From Paenibacillus barcinonensis (GTDB taxonomy: Bacteria; Bacillota; Bacilli; Paenibacillales; Paenibacillaceae): a DNA stretch of 64,000 nucleotides. Location of the stretch: assembly GCF_003217495.1 (NCBI RefSeq), contig NZ_QJSW01000002.1:444901-508900 (forward strand), written 5' to 3'. Shown piece by piece: positions 47,767 through 56,928 of the stretch. The notes beneath the pieces were generated by a model. That model searched no databases. It saw only the letters and a list, made by a program, of their open reading frames with translations, and was not told the DNA's origin. Within the stretch, counting starts at the first letter, position 1. The number at the start of each line of letters is the position of its first letter. The translations under genes and the position numbers were made by a program.

Positions 47767-47996
47767 GACCGGAAATGAAAAAAATAAACAAGCGCTGGGG
47801 CAGTGAAAAGAAAGTACGCCTTAGTTCTGCGCCTGATTCATCACGACCGGTTCCGGAACCCAAGGAAGAGGATCGTTTCCACAAGCCGGCCGTACCGCTT
47901 ATTACTATAGGTCCATCACTAAAGGGCAAGGAGCGGCCTTACAAGGTTATTTTGGAAAAAGAGGCGTATTACGAAAAACCTCAATACCTTGCTTGA
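47763..47996 (+). CDS. Small basic protein coupled to the TIR-like gene
   Basis: 77 residues. The ATG overlaps the TGA of the TIR-like gene (ATGA) and GGAGG lies 9 bases upstream, a strong sign of coupled translation. The N-terminal half is Lys/Arg/Ser/Pro-rich and probably disordered (MKKINKRWGSEKKVRLSSAP). The C-terminal half has PLITIGPSLKGKERPYKVIL. No family was recognised. It could be a partner, inhibitor or cofactor of the effector. Confidence 0.78.
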   Translation: MRPEMKKINKRWGSEKKVRLSSAPDSSRPVPEPKEEDRFHKPAVPLITIGPSLKGKERPYKVILEKEAYYEKPQYLA

Positions 47997-48132
47997 TCCT
48001 TTGTAACAAATTCACTAGGCTGTAGCTTTATCAAAAGCAAAAGCTGTAGATTGTGTACACTTTTCTTCATTCTACAATTGGCACACATCAGATTCCACTC
48101 ATTCTGCCGCTGCAACGGCAGCAATGCTTATC

Positions 48133-48163
48133 AGGCCCCGCCGCCCAAGGCTGGGGCTTTTTT
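48133..48163 (+). terminator. Intrinsic terminator of the TIR-like operon
   Basis: GCCCCGCC and GGCTGGGGC arms are followed by TTTTTT. It lies about 140 bp after the small gene, with no other promoter evident in between. The following 330 bp up to the next promoter show no recognised element. Confidence 0.85.
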
Positions 48164-48491
48164 GTTGTGTGCTTGGTTATGTTGAAGCGCAAATTGCCAA
48201 ACTGCACATAATATCCATTCAGTAAAAGTCCATCAATGACCAACATAAACAAAGCTTGAAGCAAGTTTCTTGTTCTCTCGTCTTTAGGTTTCCTGCAAAA
48301 CCCATAAATTATACCTAAATTTTGGAGCAGGCTTGTCCGTTGATGCTAAGCACATTGAAGTCATGTACAGCCGGTATTGCCTCATTTTATTTCCACTTGT
48401 AACATCACTTCTGTTAACATGCAGATCTCTCATTGAAATCAATTTCCATTATTTATCGGTTGTATAACGTATTCCTATTGCATATATTGAT

Positions 48492-48513
48492 TATAATATA
48501 AGAACAAGTGTTC
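48492..48513 (+). promoter_or_regulatory. Promoter with LexA-type SOS box
   Basis: TATAAT (48492-48497) is followed at once by AGAACAAGTGTTCT, whose core GAAC-N4-GTTC (48502-48513) fits the Bacillus LexA box CGAACRNRYGTTYC except at the outer bases. Its position over the transcription start is ideal for repression. The gene starts 43 bp downstream. Confidence 0.7.
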
Positions 48514-48555
48514 TGTAAAGAACAAATTCCAATTATAGGTTAAGGAAGTGAATGT

Positions 48556-48939
48556 ATGACATCCCCTACTTCCGCCCCATCCCCTGCGGATGAAGATCAC
48601 CGTCTGATCAAAGGACTGGTTGTGCGCACGCTTTTGCTGGATGTACTGGAGCGAGATATTCGCACACTGGATACGTTGCTTCTGAAAATGCCCGAGGTTT
48701 ATATTCTGTCGCTCACCCGTATTCAAAATCAGGTGCTCAAAGAGATGCTTGGACTGCGCAAGCAGATGAAAAATCGCGGTGTTAAAGTTCTGGAGGAAAC
48801 CCGTGGAAAGGACGGCATCGAAACCGTATACCTATGCAGGGGATATTGGCAGCGGTTCTACATGCTCTGGACATTTGCACGCAATGAGGTCAAAAAAGAG
48901 CTAAGCCGCCATCTGCAGATGGACCTGACACAAATTTGA
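48556..48939 (+). CDS. Small protein, predicted SOS-regulated, function unknown
   Basis: 127 residues, soluble, mostly helical, with a coiled-coil-like central part (LTRIQNQVLKEMLGLRKQMK) and a C-terminal CRGYWQRFYMLWTFARNEV. AAGGAAGTGA precedes the ATG. Size, layout and the LexA-type operator recall YhjD of B. subtilis, an SOS gene of unknown function, but the similarity is tentative. It is not part of an operon. Confidence 0.72.
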   Translation: MTSPTSAPSPADEDHRLIKGLVVRTLLLDVLERDIRTLDTLLLKMPEVYILSLTRIQNQVLKEMLGLRKQMKNRGVKVLEETRGKDGIETVYLCRGYWQRFYMLWTFARNEVKKELSRHLQMDLTQI

Positions 48940-49155
48940 GTATGATTGGTTATCGAGGCATGTAGTGCGGTTTGTTTCCAAGACAACAGCATGAAAGAAG
49001 CAAAACTCTGTCGAGATTCATCATTTCAGGCAAGCGACAGGCTAACAGGTTGACCATTGCGTGCTCTGTCATTAAGATGGAGAAGACATATCCAACCTTC
49101 CCGATGTGGGAAAGGATATTCACACAATGTCAGTCTGATCAAGGAGCTGCACATC

Positions 49156-50124
49156 ATGAAATCGAATTCCAATCCTCTTTATAGTTCAAAAAATAATACA
49201 TCATCACACCCACTCGTTGCCGCGAACGTGACCGAATTAATCGGTCAGACTCCCGTTGTCCGGCTCAGTCGGCTTACAGGCAATGACTCCGCTGACGTGT
49301 ACGTCAAGCTGGAGTATTTCAATCCGAGCGGCAGTGTCAAGGATCGCGCTGCCTTCAACCTGATCGCGCAGGCTGAACAAGACGGCTTGCTGCAGCCAGG
49401 GGCCACGATTATTGAACCAACGAGCGGCAATACGGGTATCGGCCTTGCGATGAATGCCGCAGCCAAAGGGTACAAAGCCATCCTGATCATGCCGGACAAC
49501 ATGTCCAAGGAGCGTATCAACATCTTGAAGGCTTATGGTGCAGAGGTGGTGCTTACCCCGGCCTCGGAGCGGATGCCTGGGGCTATTCGCAAGGCGAAGG
49601 CGCTTCAGGCCGAGCTGCCGGGCAGCTTCATTCCCCAGCAGTTCGAAAATCAGGCGAACCCGGATATTCACCGGATCACGACAGCGCCCGAAATTATGCA
49701 GCAGATGGATGGCAGGCTGGATGCCTTCATCGCTACAGCCGGAACCGGCGGCACAATCACCGGAACAGGCGAAGAGCTTCGCAAGCAGCTTCCCGCCCTG
49801 CGCATCTATGCGGTGGAGCCGCAGGGTTCCCCGGTGCTGTCCGGCGGCGAGCCCGGACCGCACAAGCTCGTCGGTACAAGTCCGGGCTTCATCCCGGACA
49901 TCTTGAATACCGACGTGTGGGATGCCATCATTCAGGTGTCCGATGAGGACGCACTGAATACGATGCGGCAGCTTGCTGCCCGGGAAGGGCTGTTGCTCGG
50001 CCCTTCCTCTGGCGCTTCGGTGTGGGCCGCCCTTCGCATCGCGAAGGAACTGGGGCCGGGGCACCGGGTGCTTTGCATTGCGCCGGATACCGGGGAACGG
50101 TATCTGAGCATGGGTATTTTTTGA
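49156..50124 (+). CDS. cysK: Cysteine synthase (O-acetylserine sulfhydrylase)
   Basis: 322 residues, a PLP enzyme making cysteine from O-acetylserine and sulfide. The PLP lysine lies in NPSGSVKDRAAFN. The asparagine loop is PTSGNTGIGLAMNAAAKGYK, the phosphate-binding loop is TAGTGGTITGTGEEL, and the cofactor serine region is LGPSSGASVWAAL. The start ATG at 49156 follows AAGGAG; the frame is open 33 codons upstream without family residues. There are about 20 extra N-terminal residues before the conserved VTELIGQTPVV. No riboswitch or T-box was seen upstream. Confidence 0.95.
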   Translation: MKSNSNPLYSSKNNTSSHPLVAANVTELIGQTPVVRLSRLTGNDSADVYVKLEYFNPSGSVKDRAAFNLIAQAEQDGLLQPGATIIEPTSGNTGIGLAMNAAAKGYKAILIMPDNMSKERINILKAYGAEVVLTPASERMPGAIRKAKALQAELPGSFIPQQFENQANPDIHRITTAPEIMQQMDGRLDAFIATAGTGGTITGTGEELRKQLPALRIYAVEPQGSPVLSGGEPGPHKLVGTSPGFIPDILNTDVWDAIIQVSDEDALNTMRQLAAREGLLLGPSSGASVWAALRIAKELGPGHRVLCIAPDTGERYLSMGIF

Positions 50125-50178
50125 CAGAGGCCGAAGGCAAGCAGCAATAGCTCAGTACAGAATGAAACCTGCACAGAA

Positions 50179-50237
50179 CAAATAAGCCCCTGCTCACCTG
50201 TGGATTAAACATCCCCAGTGAACAGGAGCTTATTTTG
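50179..50237. terminator. Terminator between cysK and the DinG-type helicase
   Basis: AATAAGC-CCTG-TCAC pairs with GTGA-CAGG-GCTTATT around an AT-rich loop and is followed by TTGT. It lies between convergent genes and could act in both directions. Confidence 0.82.
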
Positions 50238-50316
50238 TATACAAACTTAAAAGTCACAAGACAACGACTCCTTGGAGTCCCTCGCTACATCCATGCCCGT
50301 TAAACGTTCAGAACAC

Positions 50317-52299
50317 TTAATGTGCCAGCGTTGTCCATTGCACGCCTTGCGGGAGCAGCGCCGCAATACGCTCTTTCGCTTCCTTCTGTGTATAGATCGA
50401 CTCATCCAGAATCGCCGCCGAACCGGAATCCGTGCTTGTCCGAATCAGACGTCCAAGACCTTGCTTCACCCGCAGCAGCATATAAGGAAGATCAATCTCT
50501 TCGTAAGGTGCAGAGGATGCACTGCGCTTGGCATTAAATACCGGGTCCTGTGGTGGATACGGAAGCGACCAGATCATAACATTAGATAATGACGGACCTG
50601 GAACGTCCAGTCCTTCCCACAGATTAACGGAGCACAGTACACTCTCCTCATCCTGCTGGAACGCCGAGATCAGATCACTGATCTCCCGGTCTCCCTCGTA
50701 CATAAAGCGCAATCCTTCAGCTTCCGGCACATGAACGATATCCTGCTTGAACGCTCGCAGCTCCTCCATTGTACGGAACAGAATCAGCGCACGACCGCCG
50801 CTCTCCTGAAGCAAGGCTGCTGCATCACGAAGTCGATTTTCGTTCGCTGCATGTCCAGATAGGGCTTGTTCAGCAATTTTCATCTGCATTTTGTCCGCAT
50901 AATCATACGGGGAAGCTACAGAGAATGATACAAACTCTTCAATCCCCAGGCTGTCCGCCACATAACGGAATGAGCTGTCCACCGACAGCGTAGCGGATGA
51001 AAACACAATTGGAATGCCGGTGTTGAACACACGCTCGTTCAGAATTTCCTTCACGGTACGCGGCATGATCGACAACGTTGTCTCATCCTCGCTCTCTTCC
51101 GCCCAACAGATGTAGCCATCCTCCTTGCGGAACAGGGACAATGCCGTCTGAATCATATCCAGATGTTCTTCTACGACTCGCATCTGATACCCATCCAGCG
51201 AGAAAAGTCCGCTCTCAAATACCAGCTCTTCTCCGATCGCATCCAGCACACCGTTCAAACGTTCAATCTCACGCAGCAGCGGTGCCTCTACCCGCACTTC
51301 CTTCCGTTCCGAGCCGGGAATCGCCACCGTATACGTATCGAGCAGACGGAACAGTCGCTCACTGCTTTCAATCGCTTCGTCCACTCGCTCCGCAAGGGAT
51401 TCACGAATCTCGCCTTCAAGCAGACGTGTAACCAGTTCCTCGAAGATGCGGTGTTTCAACTTGTAACTCAGAGCGTTCAACGCAGCTTCTTCCAGTAAAT
51501 GCCCTTCATCAAATACAACGGAACTATGGTCTGGCAATAATGGCAACTGTCCCTCACGTTTGCGCGCTTCATAGGTCCACACATGCTCCATGTAGTAATC
51601 ATGGGAGCAGATGATGATGTCTTTCGAACGACGATAATGGTCACGCGACAGCGTCAGACCACAGCGTTGTCTTTTAGGGCATACAAAACAATCCTGGAAC
51701 GGGTCCCAGTTGATTTTGTTCCACTGGCGATCGTTCAGATGCGGATACTGTTTGCGGTCACCATATGGATGGAAGGCCTGAAGTGTTCCTGGCGTGTTCA
51801 CGAATTCCGGCAGACTCTCGTGCACCTCTTCAATTACTGGTGCATCCTCATCGGCGAATCGGACTGCACTCAGCTTGTTCAGACAGACGTATTGGTCCGG
51901 TGACTTGCCCAGACGTGCGTCCACTTGCAAATCCAGATGTTCAGCGAGCTTGGCAATATCTCCGCCCGGCTTCACCAGCTGTTCAATCAAAGACTCATCG
52001 GCACAGGCGATCACTGCCGGTTTGCCCGTATAGCGTGCATAACAGACCGCGTAGAGCAAATAAACGAGCGTTTTACCTGTTCCTACGCCAGCCTCGGCCA
52101 TAATCGTTTTTTTCTCTCCATAGGCCCGTTCGAGCTGGTACGCCATAAAAATCTGTTCATCCCGTACCTCAAAGCCGGCTTCTGGCAAAATATCATAAAA
52201 CACATCGGCTACCCACTCTCCCAGACGGGATACAAAAGGTTCAGCCGGATCATATGCAAAAGGGTAACGTTGTGTAGACAATCCTGGGTCAGCCTCCAT
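50317..52299 (-). CDS. DinG/XPD-type ATP-dependent DNA helicase
   Basis: 660 residues, superfamily 2. Walker A is EAGVGTGKT (69-77), the DEAH-type box is VVFDEGH (262-267, DEGH variant), motif V/VI segments include SVNLWEGLDVPGPSLSNVMI and QGLGRLIRTSTDSG. Four cysteines (139, 204, 207, 213) between motifs Ia and II match the iron-sulfur cluster of DinG/XPD proteins. The N-terminal exonuclease domain of B. subtilis DinG is absent, so this resembles YoaA/DinG of proteobacteria. It probably unwinds recombination or replication intermediates. Confidence 0.9.
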   Translation of the reverse strand: MEADPGLSTQRYPFAYDPAEPFVSRLGEWVADVFYDILPEAGFEVRDEQIFMAYQLERAYGEKKTIMAEAGVGTGKTLVYLLYAVCYARYTGKPAVIACADESLIEQLVKPGGDIAKLAEHLDLQVDARLGKSPDQYVCLNKLSAVRFADEDAPVIEEVHESLPEFVNTPGTLQAFHPYGDRKQYPHLNDRQWNKINWDPFQDCFVCPKRQRCGLTLSRDHYRRSKDIIICSHDYYMEHVWTYEARKREGQLPLLPDHSSVVFDEGHLLEEAALNALSYKLKHRIFEELVTRLLEGEIRESLAERVDEAIESSERLFRLLDTYTVAIPGSERKEVRVEAPLLREIERLNGVLDAIGEELVFESGLFSLDGYQMRVVEEHLDMIQTALSLFRKEDGYICWAEESEDETTLSIMPRTVKEILNERVFNTGIPIVFSSATLSVDSSFRYVADSLGIEEFVSFSVASPYDYADKMQMKIAEQALSGHAANENRLRDAAALLQESGGRALILFRTMEELRAFKQDIVHVPEAEGLRFMYEGDREISDLISAFQQDEESVLCSVNLWEGLDVPGPSLSNVMIWSLPYPPQDPVFNAKRSASSAPYEEIDLPYMLLRVKQGLGRLIRTSTDSGSAAILDESIYTQKEAKERIAALLPQGVQWTTLAH

Positions 52300-52794
52300 T
52301 CTTAGACAAAGCGGTCCGATTTATATTTTTCCGTTTCAAAAAAGGCCGCTGGGCAAAAGTTAATTATCCCATAACGTGAACAGCATGACAAGATTTTTTT
52401 GTCGAACACAAGGTAGCCTGAGCTGGAACGAACAAAGATTGACCTAACCATTGGACGGATCAAGGGAGTGGCTTACGTGCTTTTCGATGAAAGTATGCTT
52501 TGGACGGGAAGATGCAGGAAGCTTGCAGGTTCATTCAGGTGTATGCCGGATAAGTTCTGTGCAAAACGATAGAGAAAAACAAGCACATTCACGTTCATTT
52601 TGGACGATGGTCGTTAAAAAAGGACGATCAGCCGATGCTCAGATTACATATATGCTTCGAATTCATAGACATGTGCGGCGATCATGCCCGCCCTGCCAGC
52701 CTTCCTCGCAACCTGATGAAATGATTATTGATGATAAGGTTTACAACAATTACCATTAAGCTGTGATTTCAATCGACCAAGGAGGCTTACATTT
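52300..52794. other. Intergenic region between helicase and pectate lyase genes
   Basis: 495 bp between divergent genes. A 102-codon frame on the plus strand (52451-52759) has no ribosome site and no recognisable protein character. AAGGAGG precedes the pectate lyase start. No operator or riboswitch was recognised. Confidence 0.5.
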
Positions 52795-54165
52795 ATGAAA
52801 TTATTCCGATCCACATCTACACATGCCGCTACACGATCCCAGCGGTCCCTGAAGTTGAAAATGACCAACATCTGTCTCAGCGCCGCATTTCCGCTATTAT
52901 TGCTCAGCGGTGGAGCGATCAGTGCCTCAGAATTGCTGGAGGGTGGATTGCCAAGTGCTTTCGAATCCGAATCAGCGGTCAACAGCTCCAATATTACACT
53001 GGCTGCAGGCGATTTGGTTGTTTCTCCTGACGGCTCTGCCAGCAATCCGGGAACCATTAATAGTCCGACATCCCTGGCTAACGCTCTGACCCAGATCGCT
53101 CCAGGCAAAACGATCTATCTGCGCGGCGGCACCTACAGCTTCTCCGAAACCATAACCATTGAACGTGGCAACAGTGGCACAGCTTCACAACGCAAAAATC
53201 TGGTTGCCTATGGATCGGAGACACCCGTCTTTGATTTCTCCGCTCAAGCCTTCGCTTCCACCAATCGTGGGCTACAGCTGTTCGGGGACTACTGGTTCCT
53301 GAAAGGACTAGAGGTTAAGGGTGCCGGCGATAACGGCATCTTCATCGGTGGCAGCTACAACCGTCTGGAGCAGATTGAAGCCCATCATAACCGGGATACC
53401 GGTATTCAGCTCGGGCGTTATGCTTCCACCGCTGCCAAAAGCGAATGGCCTTCGTATAACGAGATTATTCGCTCCTACTCTCACAACAACTATGACCCGG
53501 ATGATGGCGAGGATGCGGACGGTTTTGCCGCCAAGCTGACGGTAGGTCCGGGGAACGTCTTTGACGGCTGTGTTGCCGCCTTTAACGTAGACGATGGCTG
53601 GGATCTCTATAGCAAAACAAACACAGGCGCCATCGGTGCCGTCACCATCCGCAACAGCATCGCTTACGGCAACGGCGCAACCGCAGATGGGACTTCCACT
53701 CCCAACAGTGATGGCAACGGCTTTAAGCTGGGCGGTGAGAAAATTGCAGTGAACCATATTATCGAGAACAACATTGCGTTTAATAACAAAAAACACGGCT
53801 TTACCTATAACAGCAATCCCGGTTCGATCCAGATGACCAACAACACCTCCTGGAACAACGGACAAAGCAACTTTGCTTTTGACAAAGGCTCACACATCTT
53901 CACCAACAACCTCTCCTTCCAGGGCGGCGCCAGCGACAAAACCAGCGGAACCGATGTCAGCAGCACCAACGTCTGGTGGAAAAACAAAAAGAGCGTCAAC
54001 GACAAAGGCCTGCTCGCCAGCGCAGACGACTTTGTCTCCCTCGTGCCTTCGGTAACCCGTGCCCCAGACGGCACCCCTGTATTGGGTAATTTCCTGAAGC
54101 TTGCAGGTGGTAGTGAACTGATTGGCTCGGGAACGCCAGCAGGTAAGAATATTGGAGCGCGGTAA
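52795..54165 (+). CDS. Secreted pectate lyase, polysaccharide lyase family 9
   Basis: 456 residues. A long N-region and hydrophobic segment (about 23-44) form a signal peptide. A right-handed beta-helix follows, with Asn-rich ladders (HHNRDTGIQLGRY, ENNIAFNNKKHGFTYNSNPG). The PL9 core motif DADGFAAKLTVGPGNVFDGC and NVDDGWDLYSK contains the clustered calcium-binding aspartates and a catalytic Lys candidate (AAK). It should cleave polygalacturonate by beta-elimination, consistent with a plant-associated life. The unit is monocistronic with its own terminator. Confidence 0.92.
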   Translation: MKLFRSTSTHAATRSQRSLKLKMTNICLSAAFPLLLLSGGAISASELLEGGLPSAFESESAVNSSNITLAAGDLVVSPDGSASNPGTINSPTSLANALTQIAPGKTIYLRGGTYSFSETITIERGNSGTASQRKNLVAYGSETPVFDFSAQAFASTNRGLQLFGDYWFLKGLEVKGAGDNGIFIGGSYNRLEQIEAHHNRDTGIQLGRYASTAAKSEWPSYNEIIRSYSHNNYDPDDGEDADGFAAKLTVGPGNVFDGCVAAFNVDDGWDLYSKTNTGAIGAVTIRNSIAYGNGATADGTSTPNSDGNGFKLGGEKIAVNHIIENNIAFNNKKHGFTYNSNPGSIQMTNNTSWNNGQSNFAFDKGSHIFTNNLSFQGGASDKTSGTDVSSTNVWWKNKKSVNDKGLLASADDFVSLVPSVTRAPDGTPVLGNFLKLAGGSELIGSGTPAGKNIGAR

Positions 54166-54203
54166 GTATAGGTTGGTCAGATAAAAGAATAATTCATAAA
54201 GCA

Positions 54204-54257
54204 AAGTCCCCTCCCCCATGCCAGCCTGATCGGTGGTAATGGAGGAGGGGATTTTTG
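54204..54257 (+). terminator. Intrinsic terminator of the pectate lyase gene
   Basis: GTCCCCTCCCCCAT pairs with ATGGAGGAGGGGAT around a 19-base loop and ends in TTTTT. Confidence 0.88.
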
Positions 54258-54301
54258 AATTGCTGTGTATTGTCTACTGGCTCATAAAGGTAGATAGATA
54301 C

Positions 54302-54583
54302 TCACGGTTTGGCTAAAACCTCAATAATGAGTCTGCCACCTGTGCGAAAACCTTGCTCAAACGCCGCTTCCACATACATGGATGTGGACTGTCCGATCAA
54401 GTCGATCAGTTGCTCCAAGGCATCGTATTCTGTATCCGGGAGCTTTGTTTTGTAGTTTTGCATGGTGTCCGATATTTGGCTGTTAATTTCGTAATACTCG
54501 TCCTGTTCAGGATGAATCGACTCGTCCAACCGTAGGTTCCCGTGAAACAAATCTTCGATCAGGTTTGACATGTTATCTCTCAT
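54302..54583 (-). CDS. DUF6809-like small protein
   Basis: 93 residues. SNLIEDLFHGNLRLDE, a central helical ISDTMQNYKTKLPDTEYDAL and the C-terminal SMYVEAAFEQGFRTGGRL resemble the DUF6809 family found in Firmicutes, often in accessory DNA. GAGGTG precedes the ATG. It lies at the downstream end of the toxin-immunity block, about 110 bp after the frameshifted immunity gene. Function unknown. Confidence 0.72.
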   Translation of the reverse strand: MRDNMSNLIEDLFHGNLRLDESIHPEQDEYYEINSQISDTMQNYKTKLPDTEYDALEQLIDLIGQSTSMYVEAAFEQGFRTGGRLIIEVLAKP

Positions 54584-54690
54584 GCTAAGGTCACCTCAGA
54601 AAGATTGTATATCAAGAAATGAGGTGAGATAGAGATTTAGTGGAAAATCCGCTAAATCAGTCTCTAGTTCTTTACTAAATAATCAGTAAG

Positions 54691-55061
54691 TTAATAATGT
54701 AAACCCCATCTTTTTTTTACCACATCTAATAAATGAAATATCTCCTGTTTATCTTCTGGATACTCCTCCAAGTACTTCTCACTGTAAATCAGCAAATAAT
54801 TATAAATTTCATCATACTCCATGACTGCCATTACATCTTCATCGTATGCTGGGGGCTCTCCGATAAAACATACTTTCTGATCACCAATGTACTCTTCTTC
54901 TGGCGAATGATAGGATGAAAATTGTACCTCCGTGGACCTGAACCATACCCATATCTTTCTTGATCTCCGAAGTATGTTAAAGCTCTTGGAAAATCCATAA
55001 TCCAGAAATAAGATTCCACTAATTGATCTATTTCAACTTTTGTTGTCAGCATTTTGTACAT
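54691..55061 (-). pseudogene. Frameshifted CdiI-like immunity gene
   Basis: The ATG at 55061 (AAGGAAGAG upstream) opens a frame that reads MYKMLTTKVEIDQLVESYFW and then YFGDQERYGYGSG. Coding character then switches to a second frame around 54925-54950, continuing EEEYIGDQKVCFIGEPPAYD and IYNYLLIYSEKYLEEYPEDK to TAA at 54693-54691. One base appears to be missing. Joined, the product of about 123 residues resembles CdiI-type immunity proteins for ribonuclease toxins (tentative). A sequencing error is the main alternative. Confidence 0.65.
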
Positions 55062-55137
55062 CAATTATCTCTTCCTTAATATTAATCCGGAATGCAGCAT
55101 CAACATTCTTTATGTTCCCTTTTTCATCATTTAGAAG

Positions 55138-55623
55138 TTATTCTGTAGGATTTTTATAACACCAATCCGGGTCATACGGTATAGATTTCAGTTTTTGCAT
55201 GTCCTCAAACCTGTATATCCAATCATTATCTGCTATCCAGAAATAATCATCTGGATTCAGCTTGAGATATTCATGGATAAAGTTAAGTATTAACTCTTGA
55301 TTACCATAGATATCCTCAATATGCCCAACCTGATATAGCGATTCACTAGTATCTAAACCTAAATCTTCGTGATAATAAAATTCAGTACTTGGGCTATTTA
55401 TGCTGTGAATATGGAAAATTAATGAGGATTCATTATCCCCTGTGAATGACTTACGGTTGATATTAAGCGTTGTATACAAAAACTCTCCTTCGTTTGTATA
55501 CGTTTTGTTGTTATAGAAATAAAGAGCAGAGTCGGAATGAAAAGCTGCAACAATAGTATCAGCCAAGAGTTGCTCTGGAGAATATTTATCTTTGTTCGTT
55601 AAAATAACAGCTGAAGTACCCAT
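55138..55623 (-). CDS. Candidate immunity protein for the adjacent WXG100 toxin
   Basis: 161 residues, acidic, cytosolic, rich in Tyr, Asn, Asp and Glu (YFYNNKTYTNEGEFLYTTLN, NPDDYFWIADNDWIYRFEDM). No family was recognised. The ATG is 3 bp after the toxin stop codon, the classical toxin-immunity layout. AT-rich codon use differs from that of the housekeeping genes. The role is inferred from position and character. Confidence 0.68.
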   Translation of the reverse strand: MGTSAVILTNKDKYSPEQLLADTIVAAFHSDSALYFYNNKTYTNEGEFLYTTLNINRKSFTGDNESSLIFHIHSINSPSTEFYYHEDLGLDTSESLYQVGHIEDIYGNQELILNFIHEYLKLNPDDYFWIADNDWIYRFEDMQKLKSIPYDPDWCYKNPTE

Positions 55624-55626
55624 ATT

Positions 55627-56928
55627 TTACTTCAATACCCCCTTGAGTTCATCTAAAGAGTTCACAACAGTAACACCTTTAGATTTGATTAATTCCAATT
55701 TTATCAGATCATTCGGATGTGGATTAGTCAATGGCTTGTCAATATATAAAATGACCTTCTTCTGTTCATAGTTAAAGAAATCTTGGTGTTTTACATTCAC
55801 GTATTTATCAAACTGTTCCACATCTGTGATAGCTTTCAATGATTTTTTAACTTCAATAATTTCATGTTTCGTTACTACGTCAAAATCCCCTGCAGGATTA
55901 CCATCAGCCCTTTGAATTTTTTGGCTGAAGGCTGTAACTTCCTTACTTTCTCTTACAGCGTAAGCTGCTTTGGCTTCAGTTGCTTTTCCTGAGTCCTTAC
56001 TGTTTAACAATTGATCAATGTCTCGATTAATATTTTTGGGATGCTGATCATCCCAATGCAGAACATTACCAGCTGGATTAGTATATTTCGTTTTGTTTCC
56101 TTCTTTAACTAAACTACCAACATTAGAAGACTGTCCGGTAACGCCGGCACCTTCCTTCTTACCATTTCCTTTCCTTGCTTCAGCCATTTCCAAATTCTTT
56201 TTAATCTTCGCCACTGCCGGATCAGAAGCAGGCAAGCGAAACGGCCCTTTGCGACCCGGCATACTTCCGCGAACCATCTGGAATGCCATAAGTATTTGGC
56301 TGAACTTCAGAGAAGTCAGCATCATCTGAGCATACTTATCGGATACAGGCTCGCCCGTGAAGGGATGGATTCGATTTTCAAAAGCTTTAATCTGCAACGC
56401 ATTGATATCTTCCCCCGGCTCTTCCACATGGCCTGCTGCTTGCATCCGATTGATATCCAAATGTCCCTGATCCTTCTGGTATGCCTGTAGAGATGCCTGA
56501 TCGGGAACGCCATTCTCGTTTACTGGCATCCACATCAGCCTACCAAGGACATCGACTTGTGCCATCCGGTAGCCTTTGTCCTCCGAACCCGTATCACTTA
56601 CTGAGCTCTTCATCATTGCTGCCGCACCAACGGCACCAATAACACCGCCCAGACTGCCTTTCTCCGCATCTGCATTCTCAAACCGTGTCGCAATATCCTT
56701 CAACTCTTTCGAAGTATATACCATGCTCTCTAGTGCTTTCTGTAGTACGGGACGCGACCGCTCAAAATCGTCATAAAAGCGCTCCTGTGTCACACCCATC
56801 CACATGGCTTGAAGGAACATCATCTGCCTGGAGAGATTATCTTGGATATGTTCCAATTGCTGCCTCGCCTGATCCACCTGATTCGATACGTGATGTAACT
56901 GCTCAGGGGTAACTTTGATTATACTCAT
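55627..56928 (-). CDS. WXG100-fused polymorphic toxin with PD-(D/E)XK-like nuclease tip
   Basis: 433 residues. An N-terminal WXG100-like helical hairpin (1-85) has the W-x-G turn at Trp43-Gly45 (MWMGVT), suggesting export by a type VII (ESX-like) system. A linker and a pre-toxin segment follow (about 172-240; ENRIHPFTGEPVSDKYAQMM). The C-terminal 120 residues hold a nuclease-like core: Asp350, Glu359 and Lys361 in GDFDVVTKHEIIEVKKS. The toxin probably cuts DNA or RNA of competing cells. Export genes are not in this window. An immunity gene follows immediately. Confidence 0.8.
   Translation of the reverse strand: MSIIKVTPEQLHHVSNQVDQARQQLEHIQDNLSRQMMFLQAMWMGVTQERFYDDFERSRPVLQKALESMVYTSKELKDIATRFENADAEKGSLGGVIGAVGAAAMMKSSVSDTGSEDKGYRMAQVDVLGRLMWMPVNENGVPDQASLQAYQKDQGHLDINRMQAAGHVEEPGEDINALQIKAFENRIHPFTGEPVSDKYAQMMLTSLKFSQILMAFQMVRGSMPGRKGPFRLPASDPAVAKIKKNLEMAEARKGNGKKEGAGVTGQSSNVGSLVKEGNKTKYTNPAGNVLHWDDQHPKNINRDIDQLLNSKDSGKATEAKAAYAVRESKEVTAFSQKIQRADGNPAGDFDVVTKHEIIEVKKSLKAITDVEQFDKYVNVKHQDFFNYEQKKVILYIDKPLTNPHPNDLIKLELIKSKGVTVVNSLDELKGVLK

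Noticed and set aside
48940..49155. Cysteine T-box or SAM riboswitch upstream of cysK
   Set aside because: No GGGTGG-type T-box, no terminator and no S-box core sequences were found before the start.
52451..52759. 102-codon frame between the helicase and the pectate lyase
   Set aside because: There is no ribosome site, the composition is irregular, and no domain is visible. It lies where both divergent promoters should be.
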